Origin: an uncultured Erythrobacter sp.
GTDB lineage: Bacteria; Pseudomonadota; Alphaproteobacteria; Sphingomonadales; Sphingomonadaceae
NCBI GenBank assembly: GCA_947493165.1
Contig: CANLPY010000002.1
Span: 62,001-126,000, forward strand
Length of the DNA: 64,000 nucleotides
Direction of reading: 5' to 3'
Positions 8,054 to 18,063 of this stretch are shown one piece after another (the stretch's first letter is position 1; every line of letters begins with the position of its first letter). The position numbers were made by a program, and so were the translations under genes. The notes under the pieces are model-generated. The model was not told the DNA's origin. It saw nothing but the letters and a program-made list of their open reading frames with translations, and did not search any database.

Positions 8054-10165
8054 TCAGCGTGTAAAGGCCTGTGCGTTGCCAGCATCAACGTTAATCATAT
8101 TACCGGTCGATTTTGACGAGGCGTCGCTAGCAAGCCAATATGTCGCCTCAGCAATATCCTGAGGTAGGACAGAGCGCTTCAGCATAGAACGCTGACGATA
8201 ATGTTCCTCGAGCTCTTCGCCAGAATCGATGCCATGCGCACCTGCACGTTCCTGTCGCCAATCTCCATCCCAGATCCGGCTACCTTTGATCACCGCATCA
8301 GGATTGACGACATTTACGCGAATTCCGTGATCAGCACCTTCAAGCGCAAGACAACGAGCCAGATGGTTTGCCGCCGCTTTTGCGCTGGCATAGGCACTGG
8401 CATTCTTGGCTGCAGCAACCGCGTTTTTCGACCCGATAAAAATCACACTCGAACCACCCTGTTCGGCCATGCCTTCCAGCATCGGCCAAGCATGTTTAGC
8501 AGTTAGGAAATAACCCTGCGCTAGGACATCAAAGTTCTTGTTCCACAATTCGAGCGAAGTTTCGTCGATTGGCGCTGATGACGCGATGCCCGCATTGGCC
8601 ACTAATACATCTAGGCCGCCAAATTCGAGAGCGCAGGCTGACAGTGCTGCAGCAACCTGAACTTCGTCAGTTACGTCGCAGGTGACGCTGCGAACGACGT
8701 CGTCGCCAAACTCGCCTCTCAATTCTGCGCACATCGCTTCCACCGCAGAACCATCGAGATCCGCAAGCATGACGCATGCCCCTTCGCGCAACAAACGCAC
8801 AGCCGCCGCTGCGCCGATCCCCCCAGCGCCGCCAGTTACGAGAGCGATCTTGCCTACCATTTCTTTCGGCGCCGGCATGCGCTGAAGCTTTGCCTCTTCA
8901 AGCAACCAATACTCAATATCGAACGCTTCCTGCTCATCCAGAGCGATATAATCGCCAATGGCCTCTGCGCCGCGCATCACATTGATCGCATTTAGATAAA
9001 ACTCGCCAGCAATCCGAGCAGTGGCCTTATCCTTGGCAAAAGTCATCCGACCAACCCCGGGCACCAGCACGACCACAGGGTTTGCATCGCGCACATCGGG
9101 CGAATTGTCGCGCTTGCACCGTTCGTAATAGGCAGAATATAGATCGCGGTATTCGGCAATAGATTGCGCCAGATAGGCATCGTCATCAAGCTGCGCAGGG
9201 TCCAAAGTCAATGGGGCGATTTTTGTCCGTAGGAAGTGGTCTGGGCATGAGGTCCCTAACGCCGCCAGCCGTTCAAAATCCTCACTACCCACGAACTCCA
9301 ATGTTGCCTCATCATCGGAGAAATGACCCACCTTTCGGCGATCACCAACCATGAGCGCGCGAATACGCGGCATAAGCTTTGCCGCTGTCGCATCCCGGCC
9401 TTCAGCAAGCGAGACTTTGACACCACCAAAGGCCGGCCCATTCGCCAATTTGGCGTTGAGATAGTCCGCCGCCTCGGCAATCAGACGGACAGTCTGATCA
9501 TAACAATCCTTGGCAGTGTCAGCCCAACAAATGATCCCATGTCCAGCCAGCATCGCCCCCTTGGCCTGCGGATTAGCCTTGGCGAAGTCACGGATTTGCA
9601 CTCCCAATGTAAAGCCTGGCCGCTTCCACGGCAGCCAGCCAATTTTGTCGCCCCATAGCTCTTTGGTGGCAGCCTCGCCGCCGCTTGAAGCAGCCAATGC
9701 AATGATGGCATCGGGATGGACGTGATCAATATGTTGGTAAGGCAGTAGCGAGTGCAACGGCGTATCAATGCTGGCCGCTCGGCTGTTCAAATTGAAGGTG
9801 CAATGCGGGAGAAAGCCGACCATTTTGTCATCATCTTCATCGCCGTTGTAGTGCGCTTCTAAAGCGAGCAGCTTTTCCTGATAAAGCGTGGAAAAACCAT
9901 CCATACCCATCGAACCAATATCACCGCCCGAGCCCTTCACCCAGAGAACTTCGACTTCTTGGCCTGTCAAAGGATCAACCTCAGTCACTTTGGCAGAGGT
10001 GTTACCACCACCAAAGTTGGTGACCGTCAAATCCGCACCAAGCAAATTCGACCGATAGAGCAATAGGTCTGCCTCAGTCATGGTAGATGCAACCTGCTCA
10101 TCCCAACGGTTAACGGGGATGACAAACGGAATAGCCGCTTCGGCCAGAGACGCGTGCATGTTCAT
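8054..10165 (-). CDS. rhaD: Bifunctional rhamnulose-1-phosphate aldolase / lactaldehyde dehydrogenase (SDR)
   Basis: A fusion protein of 703 residues. The N-terminal half is a class II aldolase/adducin domain with the zinc-binding HxH segment (YQHIDHVHPDAII) and the later GHGIICWAD histidine. It should split L-rhamnulose 1-phosphate to DHAP and L-lactaldehyde. The C-terminal part (from about residue 440) is a short-chain dehydrogenase with the NAD-binding TGGAGGIG motif, NAGIASS, and the YxxxK pair in YASAKAAANH. It should oxidise L-lactaldehyde to L-lactate. I chose the ATG at 10165; an upstream in-frame TTG at 10201 adds 12 residues without conserved character. The gene is divergent from rhaB with about 92 bp between starts, and is followed by rhaI. 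Confidence 0.93.
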   Translation of the reverse strand: MNMHASLAEAAIPFVIPVNRWDEQVASTMTEADLLLYRSNLLGADLTVTNFGGGNTSAKVTEVDPLTGQEVEVLWVKGSGGDIGSMGMDGFSTLYQEKLLALEAHYNGDEDDDKMVGFLPHCTFNLNSRAASIDTPLHSLLPYQHIDHVHPDAIIALAASSGGEAATKELWGDKIGWLPWKRPGFTLGVQIRDFAKANPQAKGAMLAGHGIICWADTAKDCYDQTVRLIAEAADYLNAKLANGPAFGGVKVSLAEGRDATAAKLMPRIRALMVGDRRKVGHFSDDEATLEFVGSEDFERLAALGTSCPDHFLRTKIAPLTLDPAQLDDDAYLAQSIAEYRDLYSAYYERCKRDNSPDVRDANPVVVLVPGVGRMTFAKDKATARIAGEFYLNAINVMRGAEAIGDYIALDEQEAFDIEYWLLEEAKLQRMPAPKEMVGKIALVTGGAGGIGAAAAVRLLREGACVMLADLDGSAVEAMCAELRGEFGDDVVRSVTCDVTDEVQVAAALSACALEFGGLDVLVANAGIASSAPIDETSLELWNKNFDVLAQGYFLTAKHAWPMLEGMAEQGGSSVIFIGSKNAVAAAKNASAYASAKAAANHLARCLALEGADHGIRVNVVNPDAVIKGSRIWDGDWRQERAGAHGIDSGEELEEHYRQRSMLKRSVLPQDIAEATYWLASDASSKSTGNMINVDAGNAQAFTR

Positions 10166-10199
10166 AAGGGACTCGCTACCATCGAGGCTTTTCAAAAGC

Positions 10200-10225
10200 A
10201 ATCATTTTCGCTAATCTACAATCAT
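10200..10225. promoter_or_regulatory. Candidate operator between divergent rhaD and rhaB
   Basis: Two AATCAT elements on the plus strand at 10200 and 10220 are exactly 20 bp (two helical turns) apart in the rhaD/rhaB divergent control region. They share the AATCA core and 10-bp phasing of the elements upstream of the first receptor and GH3 genes. A DeoR-regulator site is inferred; the spacing alone is modest evidence. Confidence 0.35.
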
Positions 10226-10257
10226 TGCAGTTCATTTGGGCGTTCAGGGGAAGAGCT

Positions 10258-11658
10258 TTGAAAAACGGGTTTGCCATTGTTGTTGATATCGGCAAAACGC
10301 TTGCCAAGGTCAGCCTCTGGTCGCGCGATGGTGAGATGGTAGCGCGCAAAACCCGTCCAAACGAAACCGTCGAAGTCGATGGGATTCGCCGCCTTGATGC
10401 GACAGGTATTGAAGACCTACTATTGTCAGCACTGAGTAGCTTCGCCGACCACCCGGTTGAATATATTGTGCCGGTTGCTCACGGTGCGGGCATTGCCGCG
10501 TTGCATGGCGACGCGCTGGCGACCCTGCCATTCGACTATGAGCAAGAACTGCCGCCGGAGTTGGCTGCCGAATACGAGGCAATAAGAGCGCCGTTTGCCG
10601 AAACGGGCTCCCCAAAGCTGCCTGCCGGCCTCAACTTTGGCGCGCAATTGTTCTGGATGGCAAAACTTTATCCTGATTTGATGCCGCAGAGCACTTATCT
10701 TCCATGGGCTCAATATTGGACTTGGTATTTGACTGGCTATGGATGCACCGAAGCCACCAGCATGGGTTGTCATTCCGACTTGTGGGCCCCGGTGGGCGGA
10801 GGCTTTTCGAGCCTCGCCAAGAAGCAGAACTGGGAGGAACGCTTTGCGCCAATTGCCAAGGCCAAAGATGTCGTCGGGACAATTAAGCCTGAGCTTGCAG
10901 AAAAGACGGGATTAGCAAGCAATGTGAAGGTGCTCGCTGGCCTACACGATTCCAACGCAGCTTTGCATGCCGCACGCGGCTTTCGTGAGATCGCTGAACG
11001 AGATGCGACTGTTCTATCGACCGGCACATGGTTCATCGCGATGCGGCTTGCTAGCGAGGATATGGACCTACGGACCCTACCGGAGGCTCGCGATTGCCTC
11101 GTCAATGTGGACGCGTTTGGCAATCCGGTTCCTTCAGCCCGCTTCATGGGCGGACGAGAAATCGAGACATTGATCAAAATAGATACGAGGCGGGTCGATA
11201 TCAAACCGGATCAGCCCCATCTGCTGGCTGCCGTGCCAAATGTGCTTGCTGATCACGCGATGGTATTGCCTACACTAGCAGTTGGAAATGGCCCCTTCCC
11301 CGATCACGAAGGTGGCTGGAACAATCGGCCAGACGATTGGTATGCGCGCCGCGCGGGTGCATGCCTTTATGCTGCCTTGGTGGCAGATACGGCGCTGGAT
11401 CTAATAGGCTCTAAAGAGTGCTTGCTCGTCGAAGGACGTTTTGCAGAAGCAGAAGTCTTCGTCCGAGCGCTCGCCGCACTCCGTCCTGAGACCACAGTTT
11501 ATATCGCCAACGCGCACAACGATGTTAGTTTTGGCGCACTAAGGCTGATCGCCCCCGATCTGCGCCCCAGGGGAGAACTCATCAATGTCGAACCGCTGGA
11601 GCACGATATTACAGGCTACAAAGCCGCTTGGCAGCAAGCACGGTTGGCCGTGGCATGA
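10258..11658 (+). CDS. rhaB: L-rhamnulokinase (FGGY-family sugar kinase)
   Basis: The product has 466 residues and phosphorylates L-rhamnulose to L-rhamnulose 1-phosphate. The chosen start is TTG at 10258 because AGGGGAAG lies just upstream and the protein then opens with the kinase N-terminus [17 protein letters not shown] (ATPase phosphate-1 loop). A TTG at 10225 is in frame but has no good ribosome-binding site. Other FGGY features are [25 protein letters not shown] (catalytic Asp region) and the ATP-binding [11 protein letters not shown]. The product is an FGGY kinase of the type found beside RhaI/RhaD in alphaproteobacteria. Its stop overlaps the lldD start by 4 bases (ATGA), so the two are translationally coupled. 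Confidence 0.88.
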   Translation: MKNGFAIVVDIGKTLAKVSLWSRDGEMVARKTRPNETVEVDGIRRLDATGIEDLLLSALSSFADHPVEYIVPVAHGAGIAALHGDALATLPFDYEQELPPELAAEYEAIRAPFAETGSPKLPAGLNFGAQLFWMAKLYPDLMPQSTYLPWAQYWTWYLTGYGCTEATSMGCHSDLWAPVGGGFSSLAKKQNWEERFAPIAKAKDVVGTIKPELAEKTGLASNVKVLAGLHDSNAALHAARGFREIAERDATVLSTGTWFIAMRLASEDMDLRTLPEARDCLVNVDAFGNPVPSARFMGGREIETLIKIDTRRVDIKPDQPHLLAAVPNVLADHAMVLPTLAVGNGPFPDHEGGWNNRPDDWYARRAGACLYAALVADTALDLIGSKECLLVEGRFAEAEVFVRALAALRPETTVYIANAHNDVSFGALRLIAPDLRPRGELINVEPLEHDITGYKAAWQQARLAVA

Positions 11659-12809
11659 TAGCCGCGAGCGCTCAGGACTATCGCGAGTTGGCAAGGCGAC
11701 GCCTGCCACGCTTTCTGTTCGAATATATTGACGGCGGGTCTTATGCCGAGGTGACGTTGGAACGGAACGTCGCAGACCTGAAAGACGTGGCCTTGCGTCA
11801 GCGAGTGCTGCGCGATGTCTCCCAGATTGATCTAACGGCGCGTTTGTTTGGTCAGGATATGGCATTACCGGTTGCGCTCGCTCCGATTGGACTGGCGGGT
11901 ATGAATGCCAGGCGCGGCGAATGTCAGGCGGTGCGAGCCGCGAATGCAGCAGGCATTCCTTTTACGCTATCCACGGTATCTGCCTGCAATATCGAAGAAG
12001 TCGCAGATGCCGCATCGGCACCTTTTTGGTTTCAGCTCTATATGATCCGCGACCGGGCATTTATGCGCGATCTGATGGCCAGAGCTGTGGCTGCGGGGTG
12101 CACTGCATTGGTGTTTACCGTCGACATGCCTGTGCCGGGCAGCCGTTATAGAGATTATCACTCAGGTCTTGCGGGGGCACCCGGCCTCCCCGGCGCGGCG
12201 CGGCGCTCTATTCAAGGCGCGATGCGGCCAGGTTGGGCATGGGATGTTGGAATACGCGGCCGTCCGCACAATCTAGGCAACGTTGCGCCGGTGCTGGGTG
12301 ATAAATCAGGAATCGAAGACTTCTTCGCTTGGATGCGTGACAATTTCGATCCCTCAGTCACTTGGGATAATTTGGATTTTATACGCAGCGAATGGAAAGG
12401 ACCGCTTATCATCAAGGGTGTGCTTGATTCCGATGATGCGATCAAAGCAGCAGAGTTAGGCGCAGACGGACTGGTTGTTTCCAACCATGGCGGCCGGCAA
12501 TTGGACGGAGTGCCCTCCACGGCCAAAGCGCTGCCCGCCATTGTCGATGCAACTGGTGACAAGCTGACAATCCTCGCAGACGGAGGGATACGCTCAGGGC
12601 TCGATGTTGTGCGCATGTTGGCGCTGGGAGCACAAGGCGTGTTGCTAGGTCGTGCTTGGGCTTATGCTTTAGGCGCAAGAGGTGAGAGAGGCATAACGCA
12701 CATGCTCAACCTGATAGAGGCGGAGATGCGTGTGGCGATGTCATTGACTGGGACCACAAAGATTGACCAGATCACTCCAGATATTCTGGTCGAAGCCTCT
12801 TCTGTATAA
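11655..12809 (+). CDS. lldD: FMN-dependent L-lactate dehydrogenase
   Basis: The product has 384 residues of the alpha-hydroxy-acid oxidase family and oxidises L-lactate to pyruvate, probably at the inner membrane face with electrons passed to quinones. The start ATG at 11655 overlaps the rhaB stop (ATGA). Family signatures are [18 protein letters not shown] near the N-terminus, LALPIGLAGM-like (LAPIGLAGM), [20 protein letters not shown] and the FMN/catalytic segment [15 protein letters not shown] with the active-site His, then [20 protein letters not shown]. Placement next to rhaB makes sense: the SDR half of RhaD makes L-lactate and this enzyme feeds it to pyruvate. It is convergent with the regulator gene, 7 bp apart. 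Confidence 0.93.
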   Translation: MIAASAQDYRELARRRLPRFLFEYIDGGSYAEVTLERNVADLKDVALRQRVLRDVSQIDLTARLFGQDMALPVALAPIGLAGMNARRGECQAVRAANAAGIPFTLSTVSACNIEEVADAASAPFWFQLYMIRDRAFMRDLMARAVAAGCTALVFTVDMPVPGSRYRDYHSGLAGAPGLPGAARRSIQGAMRPGWAWDVGIRGRPHNLGNVAPVLGDKSGIEDFFAWMRDNFDPSVTWDNLDFIRSEWKGPLIIKGVLDSDDAIKAAELGADGLVVSNHGGRQLDGVPSTAKALPAIVDATGDKLTILADGGIRSGLDVVRMLALGAQGVLLGRAWAYALGARGERGITHMLNLIEAEMRVAMSLTGTTKIDQITPDILVEASSV

Positions 12810-12816
12810 CAGTTAG

Positions 12817-13614
12817 TCAGATATCAGACGCGACAATATCGATCTGCTCTAGGCCAGCTTCGCGTAACTGGTCGATCAAGTCCGGATCAGCGCCATCGTC
12901 GGTTATCAGTCTATCAATTTGATCGAGTGGGCACACAATCGCACCAGAAGAAGTTTGTAATTTGTCGCTATCCGCAACAAGGATCACTTCATCTGCTCTG
13001 TCCAGAAAACGGCGCTGGCTAGCGACCAACAACGCGTCAGCTTGAAAAATGCCGCGCGAGCTGACTGCAGCCGCACCAAGGAACAGCTTACTGGCATGAA
13101 AATTCGGCATGCTTACTTCACCAGCAGGTGCCAAAATGATATTCTGTTCACGAAAGATCTGCCCTGATGGCACAATCAGTTGGGTCGTTTCCTGTCTCAA
13201 CAACGCATTCACGATGTGTAGCGAATTGGTGAGAACCTGCAGCTTGCGATCCTCCAAGTGCCTGCACATCTGATAGGTGGTGGTCCCGCCATCTATGATT
13301 ATGCCTTCGCCTTGATCACAAATTGCCGCTGCGGCTTGGCCTATGGCACGCTTCGCTTCAATGTTCTGTTTGAGCGATTTTTCAAAGGGTGTTCCCACCA
13401 AGCCGGGAGGACTACCAGGTGCCGTGACGTCGGGATCAACAGCTTTAGCGCCCCCATGCAATCGGGTAATTTTCCCATGCTTTTCGAGCCGAGCCAAATC
13501 GCGGCGAATAGTCGCTGGAGAGGCATCAACATTCGCCTCAAGATGACGATAAGTCGCAAAGCCCTTTTCACGCAGAGCTTTGAGGATGATCTCTTCGCGT
13601 TCAGCAGCGTGCAT
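12817..13614 (-). CDS. DeoR-family transcriptional regulator of the rhamnose locus
   Basis: The product has 265 residues. It opens with a DeoR helix-turn-helix (EREEIILKALREKGFATYRH ... SPATIRRDLARLEKHGKITR), followed by a DeoR sensor domain with the phosphosugar-binding pattern IIDGGTTTYQMCRHL, TNSLHIVNALL and LGAAAVSSRGIF. The start at 13614 is preferred because GAGG lies 8 bases upstream and the protein then begins like other DeoR proteins; in-frame starts at 13647 and 13659 are possible. It most likely represses the rhamnose/polysaccharide genes and is relieved by a phosphorylated sugar such as rhamnulose 1-phosphate or DHAP; this is inferred from the neighbours. Candidate AATCA operators are listed separately. 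Confidence 0.9.
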   Translation of the reverse strand: MHAAEREEIILKALREKGFATYRHLEANVDASPATIRRDLARLEKHGKITRLHGGAKAVDPDVTAPGSPPGLVGTPFEKSLKQNIEAKRAIGQAAAAICDQGEGIIIDGGTTTYQMCRHLEDRKLQVLTNSLHIVNALLRQETTQLIVPSGQIFREQNIILAPAGEVSMPNFHASKLFLGAAAVSSRGIFQADALLVASQRRFLDRADEVILVADSDKLQTSSGAIVCPLDQIDRLITDDGADPDLIDQLREAGLEQIDIVASDI

Positions 13615-14055
13615 CGAAAAATCCTCAACCGATCTCTTGCGCACCATAATAGAACGCATCGCGCCTATGTCACCTGCAACGTCCTCAATCCATTATCAAG
13701 GCGCAACAGATCATTTGTGCTCAGTTTTGCGAGTTTGCACAGCGAAGACCACAACAATAGGATAGCTAGAGCGTCACCAGATCGACCTAGCCATTTACCT
13801 TGCGCCAATTGAAAGGAGCAATAATTCCTAACGGGACAACATCCATGAAAATATTGTCAGCGGCGTTACCACGGCAGCTATCGCTACTGCATAAGCGTTG
13901 AATAACAGTCACCGAACACCCTTTTCGTCACTTTCGCTCACCATTAATCAAGACAAGTGTTGACCTCGAATGATACCGGTGTCAATATTGGCTCAACTCG
14001 GAGAGACTAGCACCAGCAGGCCGCTAAATTGACCTGTTAGGAGTGAGGAGAGTGT
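13615..14055. other. 440-bp divergent control region between the DeoR gene and the hydratase gene
   Basis: No coding region is supported here. It contains the promoter of the DeoR gene on the left and, on the right, a TTGACC hexamer at 13960 with an overlapping LacI-like palindrome. A ribosome-binding site (GGAGTGAGGAG) for the hydratase gene lies at about 14041-14051. No phased AATCA pairs are apparent. Confidence 0.6.
13960..13988 (+). promoter_or_regulatory. Promoter with overlapping LacI/GalR-type operator
   Basis: TTGACC at 13960-13965 resembles a -35 box, and CAATAT near 13983 could be the -10. Between them lies TGATACCGGTGTCA (13971-13984), a 14-bp palindrome with one mismatched pair and a central CCGG, typical of LacI-family sites. 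It lies about 70 bp before the hydratase gene and probably controls it together with the second TonB receptor. No LacI-family gene is in this window. Confidence 0.5.
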
Positions 14056-14922
14056 GTGGAGAGGGTTCTAGAGGCGGCGCGAGCTGACGCGTCCGACCTA
14101 AATGCGTATCACGGCGTGCAGCCTCAGCAAGTCGCTGAGGTTTCAGCGCCGAACGATTCCGCTATAGCCATTTCTGAGCGACTACTATCCGCCAGAAAAT
14201 GCGCAGCTGCTTTAGAAGGCTTTCCTGGGACGCCCCCTGCGAGCCTCGAAGAAGCGTATCATGTGCAACAATTGTCGTTGGAACATTGGCCAGACCATGT
14301 CGCAGGTTGGAAGGTCGGCGGAATCCCGCACAATCTGCGCGACAAACTGGACGCGGATTGGCTTGCTGGGCCGATATTTAACCGGTCAGTCAAGAATTCC
14401 GCCCCCAACACATGCGTCACAATGCCCGTCTTCGGCGGCGGTTTTGCAGCTATTGAGCCCGAATTGGTGGTCCAACTTGGCATGAACGGAGATGAGGACC
14501 GAATGTTAATCGGTGCCGAGATCGCCAGCAGTCCCGTACCCGCGATTAATGATTACGGGCCGACAGCGGTAGTCTGCGATTTTGGCAATAATAATGGTCT
14601 GTTGATCGGCGCTGAGATCGTGAACTGGAGAGCTGTCAAAGAAAAACTTGATGTCTCGATCTGGATTGATGGGAAGTTGATCGCAACGCGCGTGCTGGCG
14701 GAGCTAGGCGCTCAAGCATCGCAGGCCTTGCAGTTTTGTCTCGACCATGTCGATCAGCAAGGCCGCGCACTCACACCAGGCACTCTGGTCTCTACCGGAG
14801 CGATAACCGGCATTCATGAAGCAGGCGTGGGAGCGCAGGCCAAGATTTCATTCGGCGCGTGGGGGGAGTTAAACCTGCGCCTTACTCAAGTTGAACCGCT
14901 GGAGGGCTTGAGACGAAGGTAA
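14056..14922 (+). CDS. FAH/MhpD-family protein (2-keto-4-pentenoate hydratase-like)
   Basis: The product has 288 residues. The start is GTG at 14056, with AGGAG about 4-5 bases upstream. After a variable N-terminus of about 35 residues the MhpD-like pattern appears: LEEAYHVQQLSLEHWPDHVAGWKVGG (hydratase N-domain), FAAIEPELVVQLG (the metal-ligand E-P-E segment of the fumarylacetoacetate hydrolase fold) and ALTPGTLVSTGAITG near the end. Members hydrate or hydrolyse 2-keto-enoic acids. In this locus the substrate could be a 2-keto-3-deoxy sugar acid from uronate or pentose breakdown, but that is a guess. It lies 40 bp before the second TonB receptor and behind the LacI-like operator, so the two are probably one operon. 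Confidence 0.72.
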   Translation: MERVLEAARADASDLNAYHGVQPQQVAEVSAPNDSAIAISERLLSARKCAAALEGFPGTPPASLEEAYHVQQLSLEHWPDHVAGWKVGGIPHNLRDKLDADWLAGPIFNRSVKNSAPNTCVTMPVFGGGFAAIEPELVVQLGMNGDEDRMLIGAEIASSPVPAINDYGPTAVVCDFGNNNGLLIGAEIVNWRAVKEKLDVSIWIDGKLIATRVLAELGAQASQALQFCLDHVDQQGRALTPGTLVSTGAITGIHEAGVGAQAKISFGAWGELNLRLTQVEPLEGLRRR

Positions 14923-14962
14923 AAACCTGACTGAAAAATAAACGCATATTCTTAGGGAGAAA

Positions 14963-17900
14963 ATGATGCAAAGAATTGTGAAGAACTCGCTGCGGACGGC
15001 GGTATCAACCGCTGTCCTCGCCACCGCCTTGGGCTTGTCCACCGTCGCTTCTGCGCAAAGCAACGAAAACGATAGCCAAGCGTCATCGGATAATAATGAC
15101 ACCGGTGCCACTGAAAATATGATCATCGTTAGCGGCATTCGCCAATCCCTGGCATCCGCTCTCAATGAAAAGCGCTCTTCAGATAATATCGTCGAGGTAA
15201 TTCAGGCCGAGGACATCGGCAAACTGCCAGATCAAAACCTTGCTGAGGTCTTGGAAAACATCACCGGCGTGCAAATCACGCGGGACGCAGGTGTGGGCAC
15301 TGGCGTACAAATCCGTGGCACCAGCGCGAACAGGGTTGAAATCAATGGCGTATCAACAGTCGGATCCGGTACTGGTCGTTCTGGCATTAGTTTTGAGGAT
15401 TTGCCCGCGGCGCTGATCGCCTCGGTTGAAGTTATCAAGGTTCCTGAAGCCAAGACTATCGAAGGCTCGGTCGGGGGCACAGTCAATCTGCGCACGCTAC
15501 GCCCGCTGGATATCGACGAGCCGCTGCTGGCTTTCCGCGCACAGGGTGAGCACAGCAGTCTTCTCGACACGATCACGCCCCGCATTTCCGCCACGATCGG
15601 CAACAGCTGGGACACCGGCGCAGGCGAGATCGGCATCGTTATGAGCGCAAGCTATGCTGAACTGGACGTATCTGAGTTTTTCGCACGCGTAGACCGGGAC
15701 CGCACCGTGCTGCCCGGCGCATCAGCCAGTTCCGAAGCCTTCCCTTTCCTGCGCGTGCAGTTCCTTGATCAGGATATCAGCAATCAGGAATACACAACGA
15801 TTAACTGGACTGGCTCGGTAGAATGGAAGCCGTCCGACAATCTGCGCCTTTATGTCGATGCTACAATCAACGATCAGGAACGCGTCGAACAAGGATCACG
15901 CGCCTTCTTCTCCGGAACAACCTCGAGCGCGGTTATCAACAACACGAACAATACCTCTTTCGAGACCGTCGACTTCGGCACGGTTCGTGGCCCCAACGGC
16001 CCGCTTGTGCTGGGCGAGGTTCAAGCTGTCACTTCGGGCATCTTGGGAGTTGGTGTAACGCCGAACGGAACGATCGACCCTAATTTGCGAACGTCCACCA
16101 CGACGGGTTCGCGCCAGACAGACAGCGCGGTATTTGCAGGGGGCATAGAATGGCAGCAGGACCGTTTCACGGTACTTGCCGAGATTTCCCGCTCGACTTC
16201 CAAGTCTGACTTTCCAAGTCTTGGGTTTCAAACAGACTTTATCAATCCGAATGGCCCCCAGCCGTCACTAGACGTGAGCAGCGACAACGGTGTTCCAGCT
16301 GAATTCGATGTTTCAGGTGGCATTTTGCAGTTTGGCATCGCGCAAGGGCTGGCCGAAACGCCGACGACCGAGCAATTGCTGAACCCAGCAAATTATCGGA
16401 TCAGGCAAGTCAACCGTACCGCCAATAGCAACGATAATAGCGAAATGGCGTATCGGCTTGATCTCAATTTTGACTCAGATGGTGTCTTGCCATTCTTCTC
16501 CTCGATCGACGCTGGATGGCGCTACAGCGTGTCCGAAGCCGAGAATATTGACAGCAGCCTGCGGAACAATTTCACTTCAACCAGATCGCCGTTTTTCTTC
16601 CGGCCAACCCTAGATCAACTTAGTCAATTCGTTGTGCCAGGAGTAAGCAATTTCGACAATGCTGGCGGGAACCGGACGCTGTTTATTCCTGACTATCTGC
16701 AGATCGACCCTAGGGCTGCTGCCGAGGATCCCGACGGAGTTTTGGCGGCCGTCAATGCGGCGATCGAAGCGCAGAACGCTGCAAACGGAGTCAGCTTGCC
16801 ACTGATTAATGCACCAACCGAGACCCTAACTGCATTCTTTGATATCGAAGAAAGCACTCTGGCAGCCTATTTCCAAGGTAATTACGACACGGAATTTGCT
16901 GGCATCCCTATCCGCGGTAATGTTGGTGTTCGCTGGGTTTCAACTGATATCGACTCAACAGGTAACAATGTTGTGAACGGCTCTGTTGCTGGTCTCATCA
17001 GACAATCATCCAACTATGAATTCTGGTTACCCCGCTTCAGTCTTGTCGCGGAGCCGGCGGACGATCTTTTGATCCGTGCAGGTGTCTCTCGTGATTTGCG
17101 CCGACCAAACTTCGACAGCCTTTCAACTTCGGTTGCATTTGGCGGCAACGCTTCGACGGCAGTAGGCGTAGGTAACCCCAATCTTGAACCGGAAACGGTC
17201 TGGTCGTTCGATCTCTCGGGTGAGTACTACTTCACAAATACCGGCTTCTTAAGTCTCGGTTTGTTCCATAAACGCCGGACCAACCTGTTCGCACAAAATA
17301 CCGAGTTTCCCGTGGAGGTAAACGGACCTAACGGCATTGAGCGCGATATCACGCCGCCGTGCGAAGGGGGCGGCATCTTCAACCCATTTGCCGACAGGAA
17401 TGTGTTTTCTCCGATCCAGGGGATTGGTATCTGCGTACCTGTAGCCACGACGATCAACTCGGATGGTGTTGCGACGCAGACCGGTGTCGAAGTCGCGTTC
17501 CAGTATGATTTGTCTGACTTTGAAGATACATTGGGCTTTGCCTCAGGCTTCGGCTTTATTGGCAACTTCACCTATCAGGAGGACGGCGGAAACGTCAGCA
17601 ACTTCTTCAACGGAAGCGGCGGGGGCAACGCTCTAAACCTCTTGCTGGGGCGCACCGACACCGATATGTCGACCGCCACGCTCGATGATGACGTTGTGCA
17701 GCAGCTGGTTACTCTGCCGAACCTGTCAAGATATGCGTTCAACGCTACACTCTTCTATGACAAGTATGGCTTAAACTTCCGTGCCCGCTATAGCTGGCGC
17801 TCGTCCTTCCGTAGCACCGATACTCGCCGGTTCGGCCTTCCACGCATCGTTGACTCGCGTGGTCAGCTGAATGCCAGCATCAACTACGACATCACCGACC

Positions 17901-18037
17901 AGCTCGCAGTCGGGATCGATGGGATCAACCTGTTGCGCGAGCGCAATGACGAATTCTGTATCACCGGAGGCTCGCTGCTTTGCCAGCAGGACTTTGCGGA
18001 TCGCCGGATTGTCGGAGGCGTTAGCTTCAAGTTCTGA
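14963..18037 (+). CDS. TonB-dependent receptor (second of two)
   Basis: The product has 1024 residues, with a signal peptide ending near VASAQ and a plug domain from about residue 52 (NMIIVSGIRQSLASALNEKR ... DIGKLPDQNLAEVLENITGVQ). The GKLPDxNxAExLxxxxGV pattern is typical of large Caulobacter/Sphingomonad receptors. The barrel ends in VGGVSFKF, with the C-terminal aromatic. AGGGAG lies 3 bases before this ATG and 6 before the next (14966), so the true start may be the second codon. The gene follows the MhpD-like gene and ends at a strong terminator. It presumably takes up a different oligosaccharide of the same polymer; the substrate is unknown. Confidence 0.9.
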   Translation: MMQRIVKNSLRTAVSTAVLATALGLSTVASAQSNENDSQASSDNNDTGATENMIIVSGIRQSLASALNEKRSSDNIVEVIQAEDIGKLPDQNLAEVLENITGVQITRDAGVGTGVQIRGTSANRVEINGVSTVGSGTGRSGISFEDLPAALIASVEVIKVPEAKTIEGSVGGTVNLRTLRPLDIDEPLLAFRAQGEHSSLLDTITPRISATIGNSWDTGAGEIGIVMSASYAELDVSEFFARVDRDRTVLPGASASSEAFPFLRVQFLDQDISNQEYTTINWTGSVEWKPSDNLRLYVDATINDQERVEQGSRAFFSGTTSSAVINNTNNTSFETVDFGTVRGPNGPLVLGEVQAVTSGILGVGVTPNGTIDPNLRTSTTTGSRQTDSAVFAGGIEWQQDRFTVLAEISRSTSKSDFPSLGFQTDFINPNGPQPSLDVSSDNGVPAEFDVSGGILQFGIAQGLAETPTTEQLLNPANYRIRQVNRTANSNDNSEMAYRLDLNFDSDGVLPFFSSIDAGWRYSVSEAENIDSSLRNNFTSTRSPFFFRPTLDQLSQFVVPGVSNFDNAGGNRTLFIPDYLQIDPRAAAEDPDGVLAAVNAAIEAQNAANGVSLPLINAPTETLTAFFDIEESTLAAYFQGNYDTEFAGIPIRGNVGVRWVSTDIDSTGNNVVNGSVAGLIRQSSNYEFWLPRFSLVAEPADDLLIRAGVSRDLRRPNFDSLSTSVAFGGNASTAVGVGNPNLEPETVWSFDLSGEYYFTNTGFLSLGLFHKRRTNLFAQNTEFPVEVNGPNGIERDITPPCEGGGIFNPFADRNVFSPIQGIGICVPVATTINSDGVATQTGVEVAFQYDLSDFEDTLGFASGFGFIGNFTYQEDGGNVSNFFNGSGGGNALNLLLGRTDTDMSTATLDDDVVQQLVTLPNLSRYAFNATLFYDKYGLNFRARYSWRSSFRSTDTRRFGLPRIVDSRGQLNASINYDITDQLAVGIDGINLLRERNDEFCITGGSLLCQQDFADRRIVGGVSFKF

Positions 18038-18063
18038 TCGTATGGTCTGATCTTAGATACAAC

